From the NCBI GenBank assembly GCA_900544205.1, contig UQUG01000004.1:14253-78252 (forward strand): a DNA stretch of 64,000 nt, read 5' to 3'. Each line of letters begins with the position of its first letter. The first letter of the stretch is position 1. Position numbers and translations under genes: made by a program. This document shows positions 1 through 7,701 of this stretch, piece after piece. The DNA comes from an uncultured Collinsella sp. (GTDB lineage: Bacteria; Actinomycetota; Coriobacteriia; Coriobacteriales; Coriobacteriaceae). Under the pieces are notes generated by a model. That model was not told the DNA's origin. It was given only the letters and a program-made list of their open reading frames with translations, and made no database searches.

Positions 1-972
1 CTCGATGCCGACGCCGGCCGAGTGCGCGACGTGCTCACGCAGATTCGCATTGGGCTTGAGCAGGGCTTTATCAACAACGGCCACTCGGCGGCACTCGGCC
101 GCGCGATGAGCTACAGCTCGCCTTCGGCCGTGGTGCGCGAGCAGCTCTCGGGCGTAGACTTCTACCTGTTCTTGCGCGATCTGCTCGAGCACTTTGACGA
201 GCGCGTGGACGGGCTGCGTACCAAGCTTGCCGAGCTGGCGGAGCGCATCTTTGTGGCCGATGGCTGCATGGCGAGCTTTACCGGCAGCGACGAGGACTTT
301 GACGCATACTGGGCCGCCGCGGGTAACCTGGGGCTGGGCGCTGGCGACGGCACCGATGCCGGCCGCGACGCGCTCGTGGTGCCAACGCCGCGCGACCGCC
401 ACGAGGCTTTTGTCATCCCCAGCGACATCTGCTTTGCGGCAAGCGCGTGCGACCCGCGTCGCCTGGGCATTGACGTGACGGGCGCCTGGGCGGTTGCCGC
501 CAACGCACTCTCCTACGACTACCTGTGGAACGAGATCCGCGTGAAGGGCGGCGCGTACGGCTGCGGATTCCGCGCAGCCGGCGAGCGTCAGGCGGCGTTC
601 TACACCTACCGCGACCCGGCAATCGACCCCTCGATTGAGCGCGTGGAGCGCGCGGGTGCATGGCTTAGCAGCTTTGAGCCCGACGAGGCCGCCTTTGAGG
701 GCTTTATCGTGAGCTGTGTGAGCGGCATGGACGCGCCGGTGAAGCCGTACGCACTCACCAAGCGCCGCAACACGACCTACCTGGCCGGGCTCGATCCGCA
801 TGCGCGCGAGGAGCGTCGCGCCCAGATGCTCGCCGCCACGCCCGGTGAGCTGCGCTCGCTCGGCGCCGACGTGACGCGCATCGCAGCCGTCTCACCCACC
901 TGTGTCTTTGGCGGCCGAGACGTCATCGCCAAGAGCAACGCCGGCTTTAACGTCATCGACCTGCTGGGCTAA
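1..972 (+). CDS. M16C-type zinc peptidase, C-terminal part (gene starts before the window)
   Basis: The frame is open from base 1, so this is the 3' end (323 residues) of a longer gene. The segment resembles the C-terminal half of the insulinase/presequence-protease (M16C) family: a long helical stretch, then a motif close to RVKGGAYGCGF (residues about 180-190), which matches the R-x-x-G-x-x-Y-G signature of the second, non-catalytic M16 domain. The catalytic HxxEH motif would be in the missing N-terminal part. These enzymes are about 950-1000 residues and degrade short peptides inside a closed chamber. A hairpin with a T-run follows the stop codon. Family assignment is fairly sure; the substrate is unknown. 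Confidence 0.8.
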   Translation, partial: LDADAGRVRDVLTQIRIGLEQGFINNGHSAALGRAMSYSSPSAVVREQLSGVDFYLFLRDLLEHFDERVDGLRTKLAELAERIFVADGCMASFTGSDEDFDAYWAAAGNLGLGAGDGTDAGRDALVVPTPRDRHEAFVIPSDICFAASACDPRRLGIDVTGAWAVAANALSYDYLWNEIRVKGGAYGCGFRAAGERQAAFYTYRDPAIDPSIERVERAGAWLSSFEPDEAAFEGFIVSCVSGMDAPVKPYALTKRRNTTYLAGLDPHAREERRAQMLAATPGELRSLGADVTRIAAVSPTCVFGGRDVIAKSNAGFNVIDLLG

Positions 973-977
973 CGCAC

Positions 978-1018
978 AAAGGTAGATTTTTGGGGCATGC
1001 CTGAAAATCTACCTTTTT
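978..1018 (+). terminator. Hairpin with T-run after the M16C peptidase gene
   Basis: Arms AAAGGTAGATTTT and AAAATCTACCTTT flank a short loop containing GGCATGCC, and the right arm runs into a T-rich tail. This looks like a rho-independent terminator. The core TAGATTTTTGGGGCATGCCT recurs inverted with small changes at 4625-4643, so it may also be a dispersed repeat used as terminator. Confidence 0.6.
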
Positions 1019-1038
1019 CATTTGCCGCAGTCTGCCGG

Positions 1039-1185
1039 TTTGTCTCGATCTGTAACATCTAGGCGGTAATATTGGATCCAGATGTTACAAATCGAGACGT
1101 TTTCGGATGATGCCGGCCCTTTGTCTCAATCTGTAACATCTAGGTCAGATTTTGCAGAGTTACTGTTACAGATCGAGACAAACCG
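1039..1185. repeat. Four alternating copies of a GTCTCGATCTGTAACATCT motif
   Basis: The motif TTTGTCTCGATCTGTAACAT occurs at 1039 and, with one change, at 1120; its reverse complement occurs at 1080-1098 and 1163-1182. The two outer copies pair over 21 bases (1037-1057 with 1165-1185). The 973-1337 gap therefore holds a terminator, this double palindrome and the leader repeat of the next gene, with no credible gene. Confidence 0.75.
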
Positions 1186-1282
1186 CCGCAGACGCCCGCT
1201 CTTCGTCAAAACTGTCACGAAGGTGTCCATGAACTGCCCCCTTGCGATGCTTTGTGTTGTGGTTTGGGCGTTTGCTCAGATA

Positions 1283-1321
1283 AAACCTGCCAAAATAAAC
1301 CCGTCCCTTTTTGGTAGGTTT
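1283..1321 (+). repeat. Dispersed palindromic leader repeat, copy 1
   Basis: Arms AAACCTGCCAAAA and TTTTTGGTAGGTTT enclose TAAACCCGTCCC. It is immediately followed by the ribosome binding site of the 5-formyl-THF cyclo-ligase gene. Related copies are at 10817-10860, 12951-12995 and 20296-20333. The copy at 12951 has the same position relative to a start codon, on the other strand. Confidence 0.75.
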
Positions 1322-1337
1322 GGGAGAGGGGGCTGGA

Positions 1338-1934
1338 ATGGATAAGGCTGAGTTGCGGCGGGCGGTGATTGCTCGGCGCGATGCTCTTGATTTGGACTTG
1401 CGGGCGGCGAAGTCTGCTGATATCTGTGCGCGGCTGGTTGAGCTGCTGGGCCGCTCGGATGCCGCGGCGCCGCGCGCCGTTGCCGTCTATGCCGCGATGG
1501 GTTCCGAGGCAGACCCTGCCGCGTTTGCCGCTGCAGCCGCCGTGCGCGGCTGGCGCGTAGCCTATCCGTGCATGCTCTCGGCAATTGATGCCGCAGCTTG
1601 TGGCCAGCGCATGTGCATGCGGGCAGTTGCCGCCGACGATGCGTCCGCGGCTCCGTTTATCGCCCACCCCACGCGGGCCTTCGCGGCCACGGACATCGAC
1701 AGCAACCACTTCCCTATCGTGCCTGCCGAAGCTCTCGACATGATCGTCGTGCCGCTCGTGGCCTTCGACCAAACCGGCGCGCGCCTGGGCTACGGCGGCG
1801 GTTGCTATGACCGCTATCTGCCCATGCTCTCGTCCGCATGTCAAATCATCGGCATAGCCTTTGACGAGCAGCGTGTCGGCCACGTTCCCACCGACGCCCA
1901 CGACCTGCCGCTACCCCACATCATCAGCGCCTGA
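1338..1934 (+). CDS. 5-formyltetrahydrofolate cyclo-ligase
   Basis: The 198-residue protein matches the length and pattern of MTHFS, the ATP-dependent enzyme that turns 5-formyl-THF into 5,10-methenyl-THF in the cytoplasm and so returns a storage folate to the one-carbon pool. The strongest mark is GYGGGCYDRYL near residues 153-163, the conserved glycine-rich folate/ATP segment; the N-terminal KAELRR...RRDAL helix is also typical. The ATG at 1338 was chosen over upstream in-frame codons because GGGAGAGGGGG lies at a normal distance before it. A dispersed palindrome forms the 5' leader. The gene stands alone. Confidence 0.9.
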   Translation: MDKAELRRAVIARRDALDLDLRAAKSADICARLVELLGRSDAAAPRAVAVYAAMGSEADPAAFAAAAAVRGWRVAYPCMLSAIDAAACGQRMCMRAVAADDASAAPFIAHPTRAFAATDIDSNHFPIVPAEALDMIVVPLVAFDQTGARLGYGGGCYDRYLPMLSSACQIIGIAFDEQRVGHVPTDAHDLPLPHIISA

Positions 1935-1958
1935 TCGCCGCTGTATCGCACCCGCAAG

Positions 1959-2130
1959 ATGAGCGTGGAAAATCTCCCACTTTGAGCCCCCTTACGAGCC
2001 AAAAACGGGAGATTATCCACGCTCATTCAACAAGCGTCCAAAAATCCACGCTCGTGTGTCCGAAAATCCACGCTTAACCAATGCGCGTCCAGATTTCCAC
2101 ACTCGTCCGTCCGGATTTCCACGCTCGTGC
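1959..2130. repeat. GAGCGTGGA palindromic repeat, copy A, with tandem 20-nt units
   Basis: Arms GAGCGTGGAAAATCTCCC (1961-1978) and GGGAGATTATCCACGCTC (2007-2024) form a hairpin, followed by four degenerate tandem units of about 20 nt with the core GTCCGAAAATCCACGCTCGT. A second copy (3413-3530) lies on the other side of the AbiEi/DUF559-like gene. A single reversed unit is at 9784-9805. Confidence 0.8.
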
Positions 2131-2133
2131 GGC

Positions 2134-3117
2134 TCAACGCTCTGCAACCGCCTCAGCACACACGCGCGGTACGCCGGCAACTTTGAGCTTGCGATCGAGC
2201 TTTATCGGGTCCCTCAGATCATCCCAGCACAAGCGCACGATCTTGCAGTTATCAAGCAGCGAAAGCCTCGACTCGCGCTGACGCTCATCAAACTGCGCCT
2301 TCGCAAGCTTACCCTCCTCCGCCGCTTTCTCGCTTTTAACGAATCCGTCGAACTCCCCGATAATCAGTCGGTCGCCCACACGCCACAAGTAGTCAACGCG
2401 ATATGGCCGTCCCGGCTCAACTGGGTCGAACAGCTCAACTTGCAGCTCCGGCGTCTGCCAGCCGCGCTCGATCATCAGCGCGCGTGCCTTGGACTCGCCG
2501 CCGCTTTCCGACAGGCCATCGGCACACCGCGCAACCCTGCGCGCCGTCACAACACCGCGACGATTCAGGCCAAGCTTGTCGACAGTCTCAACGAGATGCT
2601 CCATCGACAACAGCTGCTCATGAAGCGCTGAGTCCGCAATGATCAGTCCCTCGACAAACGATGCATCGACCAAGCAATCCGTAATCGTTTGATCGATATC
2701 GGTTACGGCGATATCCATCTGGGTGGCCCGTGTTTGACGAGCATAGCGATGACGAATGACCTGAGAGCCCGGCGTCGTCGATTGGGCCGGCATCGCGGCG
2801 ATATGGATGTGCGTCAAATTGGCATGCGAAACCGAAAGGCCATAGATAACAGCCGCCGTATAGGAGCAAAATGTCCAGTCGGGGTGCTTTTGCGCAAGCG
2901 CCCGCACCCGATGCAGATAACGCTGCCGAAACTTGAGCTCGGACCAGTATTCCGGACGCGCATACAGCCCCGGCATGACCACCTCTAGACTTCCCACCTC
3001 CGCCCGCCGCTCAATCTGCTTTGCCTCCGCCGCCGTGCGCGCGTACACGCAGCTCATCTGCTGTTCGCATGCTTTAATGTGACTTGCAAGTCTTTGATTC
3101 GCCGTCATGTTTCCCAT
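2134..3117 (-). CDS. AbiEi-like / DUF559-like putative nuclease protein
   Basis: The protein has 327 residues. Residues about 20-170 resemble the AbiEi antitoxin-type region of actinobacteria: a VMPGLYARP segment, then SYTAAVIYGL and an IADSAL helix. The C-terminal 120 residues resemble a DUF559/Vsr-like PD-(D/E)XK nuclease: Glu208, then VDYLW (Asp242), then IGEFDG (Glu255, Asp257). Fusions of this kind are common in Coriobacteria and bifidobacteria, but their role is not established; defence or toxin-antitoxin function is an inference. ATG 3117 was chosen because GGGAGG lies four bases before it. No partner gene is adjacent. Copies of one palindromic repeat flank it on both sides, suggesting it may have moved as a unit. 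Confidence 0.65.
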   Translation of the reverse strand: MGNMTANQRLASHIKACEQQMSCVYARTAAEAKQIERRAEVGSLEVVMPGLYARPEYWSELKFRQRYLHRVRALAQKHPDWTFCSYTAAVIYGLSVSHANLTHIHIAAMPAQSTTPGSQVIRHRYARQTRATQMDIAVTDIDQTITDCLVDASFVEGLIIADSALHEQLLSMEHLVETVDKLGLNRRGVVTARRVARCADGLSESGGESKARALMIERGWQTPELQVELFDPVEPGRPYRVDYLWRVGDRLIIGEFDGFVKSEKAAEEGKLAKAQFDERQRESRLSLLDNCKIVRLCWDDLRDPIKLDRKLKVAGVPRVCAEAVAER

Positions 3118-3412
3118 GTCGCCTCCCAACTCTTGGAACGGCGCAAACGTACCAGACGGTTTCATGCGAAGTCTGACCAAATACCGTCCAAGCGCTGACC
3201 AAATGCTTGACGGTTTTGGACGTTTTAGGCTGATGGCTTATATCTGCAGGTAGAAGCCTTGCCAAGAGGTCCCTGTCTCCACATTTTGAGGCCTTGGTCC
3301 ATTGGATTATCAGAAAGAAAAACCCGTCGAGATTCAAGACTACGCCAAATGCGACTTTGCCTCTGCATGCACCGTCTCTTAGCCGAGCCATCGGCATCTA
3401 CATGCCTAAAAA

Positions 3413-3530
3413 ATGAGCGTGGATAATCTCCCGTTTTGAGCCTAGTTTTGAGCCAAAAGTGGGAGATTATCCACGCTCGATTTGTAAACGTCCGAAAATC
3501 CACGCTCGTGTGTCCGAAAATCCACGTTCG
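3413..3530. repeat. GAGCGTGGA palindromic repeat, copy B
   Basis: Perfect 18-base arms GAGCGTGGATAATCTCCC (3415-3432) and its complement (3461-3478), followed by two units with the core GTCCGAAAATCCACGCTCGT. Same family and order as 1959-2130. The 3118-3584 gap otherwise holds only a short GCAGC-rich low-complexity stretch at 3533-3587; short open frames here look accidental. Confidence 0.8.
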
Positions 3531-3584
3531 TCACGCCGCGAGCACAGCAACGGCCGCAGCAGCAACCACAGCTACAGCCGCAGC

Positions 3585-4511
3585 CTAGTGCTCCTCGCCG
3601 GCGCGGGCTAGGTCGTAGGGCGTGGTCTGGTAGACGTAGTAGTTGAGCCAGTTGGTGTAGAACAGCTGAGCCTGGCTGCGCCAGACGTTGCGCGGCTCGG
3701 CGGTGGGATCGTCGCCCGGGAAGTAATGCGCCGGCACCTGAGGGTTGAGCCCGCGCTTCACGTCGCGCTCGTACTCCAGGCGCAACGTGTCGGTATCGTA
3801 CTCGGGATGGCCAAAGACAAAGAAGCGGCGGCTGTCGGTCGACTTGACGATGTACAGGCCCACCTCGTCGGACACGGCCACGACCTCAAGCTGCGGCTCG
3901 GCCTCCACGTCCTCGCGGCGCACATCGGTGTTGCGCGAATGCACGGCATAGAAGCGGTCGTCGAAGCCGCGGACCAGCGGGCTTTGCGGCTTCACCAGAT
4001 AATGCTCGAACACGCCACTCGCCTTTGCCGGTAGATCGTACTTCTGGATACCGTAATGATGGTACAGGCCGGCCTGTGCGCCCCAACAAATGTGCAGCGT
4101 AGAGTGCACGTGCGTGGTGGACCAATCCATGATCTGGCAGAGTTCGGGCCAGTAGTCGACCTCTTCGAACGGCATCTGCTCCACCGGCGCGCCCGTGATG
4201 ATCAGGCCGTCGTAGTGGATGTCGCGGATGTCGTCGAACGTGCGGTAGAACGTCTCCAGGTGGCCGGCGCTTACGTGCGTGGCCTCGTGCGTCTTGGTGC
4301 GCAGCAGGTCCACCTCCACCTGCAGCGGCGTATTGGAGAGCTTGCGCATGATTTGCGTCTCGGTGGCGATCTTGGTGGGCATGAGGTTGAGGATGAGCAC
4401 GCGCAGCGGACGGATGTCCTGGTGCAACGCGCGGTACTCGGTCATGACAAAGATGTTCTCGCTCTCGAGCTGCGCGGCGGCAGGGAGGGCGTCGGGGATG
4501 CGAATGGGCAT
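3585..4511 (-). CDS. metA: Homoserine O-acetyltransferase (MetA family)
   Basis: The 308 residues align well with MetA, which activates homoserine for methionine synthesis. Visible active-site residues are Cys142 in HICWGAQAG and the FGHPEYD motif carrying the catalytic His and Glu. Position 111 is Glu (GAPVE). In this family Glu111 goes with acetyl-CoA use (as in Bacillus cereus MetA) and Gly111 with succinyl-CoA use (Escherichia coli), so acetyl transfer is the likely reaction even though many pipelines name it succinyltransferase. ATG 4511 follows AAGGAGC on the minus strand. The gene stands alone; no SAM riboswitch was recognised upstream. Confidence 0.9.
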   Translation of the reverse strand: MPIRIPDALPAAAQLESENIFVMTEYRALHQDIRPLRVLILNLMPTKIATETQIMRKLSNTPLQVEVDLLRTKTHEATHVSAGHLETFYRTFDDIRDIHYDGLIITGAPVEQMPFEEVDYWPELCQIMDWSTTHVHSTLHICWGAQAGLYHHYGIQKYDLPAKASGVFEHYLVKPQSPLVRGFDDRFYAVHSRNTDVRREDVEAEPQLEVVAVSDEVGLYIVKSTDSRRFFVFGHPEYDTDTLRLEYERDVKRGLNPQVPAHYFPGDDPTAEPRNVWRSQAQLFYTNWLNYYVYQTTPYDLARAGEEH

Positions 4512-4721
4512 GGATGCTCCTTACGAGTCAGTTGCAGCTATGGTACAACGAGCGGCCCCATCCGCGCGAGCACATCGCCCAGCGATGCCGTCAGCGGCCC
4601 AAATCGCTCCAAAAGTAGAGATTAAGGCATGCCCAAAAATCTATGGCGCTTTAGCCTAGCAAAGTGGCAGCAGGACGCTACAATGGTTCGACGCGAAAAA
4701 CTCGGCCGAAAGGATACATAT

Positions 4722-5699
4722 ATGTACCAAACGCGTAAGATCGGTGTGGTCGGCCAGGGCCACGTAGGAGCACATGTTGCCAACAGTCTGCTCATGCAGG
4801 GCATTGCCGATGAGCTGTACCTGTGCGATATCAACGAGGCCAAGGTGACGTCCGAGGTCCAGGACCTGCGCGACTCCCTTTCGTTTGTCCCGTACAACAC
4901 CAAGATCGTCAACTGCTACGACCACTACGAGGAGCTTGCCTGCTGCGACGTCATCGTCAACGCCGCCGGCAAGGTCGCGCTGGCCGCCGGCAACCGCGAC
5001 GGCGAGCTGTTCTTTACCACCGACGCCGCCCGCACCTTTGCCAAGCGCATCGTCGACGCCGGCTTTGACGGCATCTTCGTGAGCATCTCCAACCCCTGCG
5101 ACGTCGTGTGCACCGAGCTGTGGCACCTGACCGGCTACGATCCCAAGAAGATCATCGGCTCGGGCTGCGGCCTGGACTCCGCCCGCCTGCGCACCGAGAT
5201 CTCCAAGAAGGTCGGCGTGAGCCCCAAGTCCATCGACGCCTACATGATCGGCGAGCACGGCTTTAGCCAGTTGGCCGCCTTTAAGGCCGCAACCATCGCC
5301 GGCAAGAGCCTTAACGAGCTTCAGGCCGAGAACCCCGACAAGTACGCCTTTGACCACATGGAGGTCGAGGAGCTCGCGCGCAAGGGCGGCTACGTAACCT
5401 ACCAGGGCAAACAGTGCACCGAGTACGCCGTCGCCAACTCCGCCGCGCGCGTTTGCGCCGCCGTGCTGCATAACGAGCACGCCGTGCTTTCCGCCTCCAC
5501 GCTCATGACCGGCCAGTATGGCGAGGAGGGCATCTTCACCTCCCTGCCGTGCGCGATCGGTGCCGAGGGCGTCGAGGAGGTCTACACGCTGGACCTGTCC
5601 GAGCACGAGCTCGAGGGCTTCCACAAGAGCTGCCAGCACATCCGCGACAACATCGCCCAGCTCGACTGGTGGGACGCCGAAGCCTACGACGCAAAGTAG
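4722..5699 (+). CDS. L-lactate/malate dehydrogenase family protein (2-hydroxyacid dehydrogenase)
   Basis: The 325 residues show an N-terminal Rossmann fold (IGVVGQGHVGAHVA, near residue 8), the catalytic SNPCD region, DSARLR (substrate arginine) and GEHG with the catalytic His. This is the lactate/malate dehydrogenase superfamily, reducing 2-oxoacids with NADH. The active-site loop is unusual: KVALAAGNRDGE replaces the usual lactate or malate signature, and GEHGFSQ replaces GEHGDS. The true substrate may therefore be a larger 2-oxoacid, as in L-2-hydroxyisocaproate dehydrogenase. ATG 4722 was preferred over an upstream ATG because GAAAGGAT precedes it. A strong terminator follows. Confidence 0.8.
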   Translation: MYQTRKIGVVGQGHVGAHVANSLLMQGIADELYLCDINEAKVTSEVQDLRDSLSFVPYNTKIVNCYDHYEELACCDVIVNAAGKVALAAGNRDGELFFTTDAARTFAKRIVDAGFDGIFVSISNPCDVVCTELWHLTGYDPKKIIGSGCGLDSARLRTEISKKVGVSPKSIDAYMIGEHGFSQLAAFKAATIAGKSLNELQAENPDKYAFDHMEVEELARKGGYVTYQGKQCTEYAVANSAARVCAAVLHNEHAVLSASTLMTGQYGEEGIFTSLPCAIGAEGVEEVYTLDLSEHELEGFHKSCQHIRDNIAQLDWWDAEAYDAK

Positions 5700-5742
5700 G
5701 CCGCTGGCTACCGCAACCTTGCGAATCTATGCGCGATACTAA

Positions 5743-5782
5743 GCGGGCCGCGCCGGAAATCCCCGGCGCGGCCCGCTTTTTG
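5743..5782 (+). terminator. Rho-independent terminator of the lactate dehydrogenase-like gene
   Basis: A 14-bp GC stem (GCGGGCCGCGCCGG pairing with CCGGCGCGGCCCGC) with a short loop is followed by TTTTT. Confidence 0.9.
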
Positions 5783-5830
5783 ACTCATGTGGCCCGCTTG
5801 CGAATCGAAGGTTAATGCTTTTCCCGTTAC

Positions 5831-6799
5831 CTAGTACTGCTCGATGCCCATGTAGCGACGAACCTCGGGGCTGTGGTCAAACACCTTGCCGCGGGCGGCG
5901 CGCAGCTCGCAGCTCATGTTGTAGAAGAAGATCGGCTCCAAGTACGAACGCACGCTGGCGGGCACGTCGCCCACGCCGTACTCGAGCGCGTCGAGCACCA
6001 TGATCGTATCGGTGTGCGTGTTGAGGAACGCAAGAGCGCGCTCCTCCATGGGGCGGCACTCGCCCGATCCGAGCTGCACAAAGTAGAACACGCCGGGCTC
6101 GGTGGCTTCGAACGGGCCATGGAAGTACTCGCCGGAGTGGATGTAGCAGCAGTGCTGCCACTGCATCTCCATGAGCGAGCAGATTGCCATGGCGTAGGTC
6201 TGGCTAAAGTTGGGGCCGGAGCCCAGGATGTAGAAGAACTTGTGCTGCTGGCAGAGCTCGGCAAAACGGGCACCTAGCTCGGCGTTGACCTTCTCGCGCG
6301 CGGCGGGCAGCAGCGCATCCATCTGCTTAAGGCCTTCGTACATGTCGGCGAGCGCTTCGTAGCCCTCCTGCTGGTCGAGCAGTTCGGCGGCGATCAGAGC
6401 GCCGATGCCCTGCGGCACCTCGGCCTGCAACACGCCCTCGCCCCACGGATAGACCCAGGTGGTCCACTTGCCGTTGTCGATCTTTGAGCCCTCGCAGTCG
6501 GTAAGGGCAATGACCTCGGCGCCGGCAGCCAACGCCATCTCGCAGCCGTCGACGACCTCTTGCGTGTTACCGCTGTGGCTGCAGGCGATGACGAGTGACT
6601 TCTCGCCAAGACTCTTGGGAGTCATCAGGCAAAACTCGCGCGCCGTGTAGACCGTCGAGGTAAACGTGGTGGCCTCGCGCTTGAGCAGTTCGTTGGCCGG
6701 CATGAGGTCGATCATCGAACCACCGCAGGCGATCCAAAAGACGTTCTCGACCTTGCCCTTGCGCTCGATAATTTCCTGAATCAGATCATGTGCGTTCAT
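5831..6799 (-). CDS. SIS-domain phosphosugar deglycase, FrlB/FraB type (copy 1)
   Basis: The 322-residue protein has two SIS domains (about 10-140 and 175-310). The first contains CGGS and CSHSGNTQEV, a sugar-phosphate binding loop. It resembles FrlB (fructoselysine-6-P deglycase), including the tail RRYMGIEQY. Glu211 (MEMQW) and His227 (SGEYFHGPFE) are 16 residues apart, as are the Glu/His pair reported as acid-base catalysts in FraB. Predicted reaction: 6-phospho-Amadori compound to glucose-6-P plus an amino acid. AAGGAGG precedes ATG 6799. It lies downstream of its likely GntR regulator, with its own promoter region containing two ATGTTGTTCTAT repeats. Glucosamine-phosphate isomerase-like activity is an alternative. 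Confidence 0.75.
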   Translation of the reverse strand: MNAHDLIQEIIERKGKVENVFWIACGGSMIDLMPANELLKREATTFTSTVYTAREFCLMTPKSLGEKSLVIACSHSGNTQEVVDGCEMALAAGAEVIALTDCEGSKIDNGKWTTWVYPWGEGVLQAEVPQGIGALIAAELLDQQEGYEALADMYEGLKQMDALLPAAREKVNAELGARFAELCQQHKFFYILGSGPNFSQTYAMAICSLMEMQWQHCCYIHSGEYFHGPFEATEPGVFYFVQLGSGECRPMEERALAFLNTHTDTIMVLDALEYGVGDVPASVRSYLEPIFFYNMSCELRAARGKVFDHSPEVRRYMGIEQY

Positions 6800-6860
6800 G
6801 CTGATGCCCCTCCTTGTGTGGCGGCTTTTGGCGACGGCTGCTCGTACCTGCTGTCGTTCT

Positions 6861-6934
6861 ATGTTGTTCTATATATACCACGCATGCAGCCACGGTGGAA
6901 GCCATTGCGATAAATTTGTTCCATGTTGTTCTAT
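6861..6934 (-). promoter_or_regulatory. Candidate GntR operators upstream of deglycase copy 1
   Basis: A direct repeat ATGTTGTTCTAT occurs at 6861-6872 and 6923-6934; the first continues into ATATACCA, giving TGGTATATATAGAACA on the coding strand, similar in style to HutC-subfamily operators. The 144-bp spacer lies between the GntR gene and the deglycase it probably controls. Binding is inferred from position only. Confidence 0.5.
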
Positions 6935-6943
6935 TCGTGAACG

Positions 6944-7699
6944 TTAGATGTCGAACACGTAGCGCGAGCCCACGATCTTTTGACGACCGAGCAGCAGGGG
7001 CCGCTCGTCCTCATCGGTAAAGTATGCCTCCATATAGAAGAGCGGCTCGCCGACCGGCACCTCCAGCAGCGGGGCCGCCTGAGCATCGGCAAGCGCAATC
7101 TCCACGGTGCAGGGGTCGGACTTGAGCGGCGCGCGGCCCGAATGCTCGACAACGAGCGCAAAGATTGAGTTATCGGTGAGGTCCTCATCGGCCAACGTCT
7201 GCAGGTAGGGATGGTCGGCAAGCACAAAGGCGTTGTTCTCGAGCATGACGGGCACGCCATCTGCCGTGCGCACGCGCTCGACCACGATGAGCTCGCAGCC
7301 GGGCTCCACGCCAAAAAATGCCGCGTCCTCACGCGTCGCCGCAACCACCGTGCGCGACACCAGGCGCGCTCCGGCCACCATGTCGTTGGCGGCACAACCC
7401 TCGGTGAAACTCTGGACGTCGCCCTTCTGGCGAATCTTGCGTTTGAGCTTGGGAGCGCACACAAAGGTGCCCCTCCCCTGCTGGCGGTTGAGGTAGCCCG
7501 CGCGCGACAGCTCCTCGATGGCACGGCGCACGGTGATGCGCCCCACGCCGTAAGACTTCGCGAGCTCCATCTCGGAAGGAATGCGCGAGCCGGCCGCGTA
7601 CACGCCGCGTGCGATCTCGCCCTTTAGGTCGTCCATGACCTGCTGGTATAGCGGCACGGCGGGCACGTCAGTACGGTCGGTCTTGTTATCGGTCGCCAT
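6944..7699 (-). CDS. GntR/HutC-family transcriptional regulator (1)
   Basis: The 251 residues have an N-terminal winged helix (about 15-85; LYQQVMDDLKGEIARGVY, then RITVRRAIEELSRAGYL and GRGTFV) and a C-terminal UTRA effector domain (about 105-250). Such regulators bind short palindromes and release DNA on binding a phosphosugar-type ligand. It is followed on the same strand by deglycase copy 1 and is about 40% alike by eye to the regulator at 10007-10726, so both probably sense related ligands. GGAG lies seven bases before ATG 7699. The start is only two bases after the recQ stop, so it may be partly co-transcribed with recQ. Confidence 0.9.
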   Translation of the reverse strand: MATDNKTDRTDVPAVPLYQQVMDDLKGEIARGVYAAGSRIPSEMELAKSYGVGRITVRRAIEELSRAGYLNRQQGRGTFVCAPKLKRKIRQKGDVQSFTEGCAANDMVAGARLVSRTVVAATREDAAFFGVEPGCELIVVERVRTADGVPVMLENNAFVLADHPYLQTLADEDLTDNSIFALVVEHSGRAPLKSDPCTVEIALADAQAAPLLEVPVGEPLFYMEAYFTDEDERPLLLGRQKIVGSRYVFDI

Positions 7700-7701
7700 C
7701 G

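Noticed and set aside
1961..3478. TTATCCAC sequences resembling DnaA boxes, as a possible replication origin
   Set aside because: They occur only as part of the palindromic repeat arms (TTATCCACG, not TTATCCACA), there is no dnaA, dnaN or AT-rich unwinding region near.
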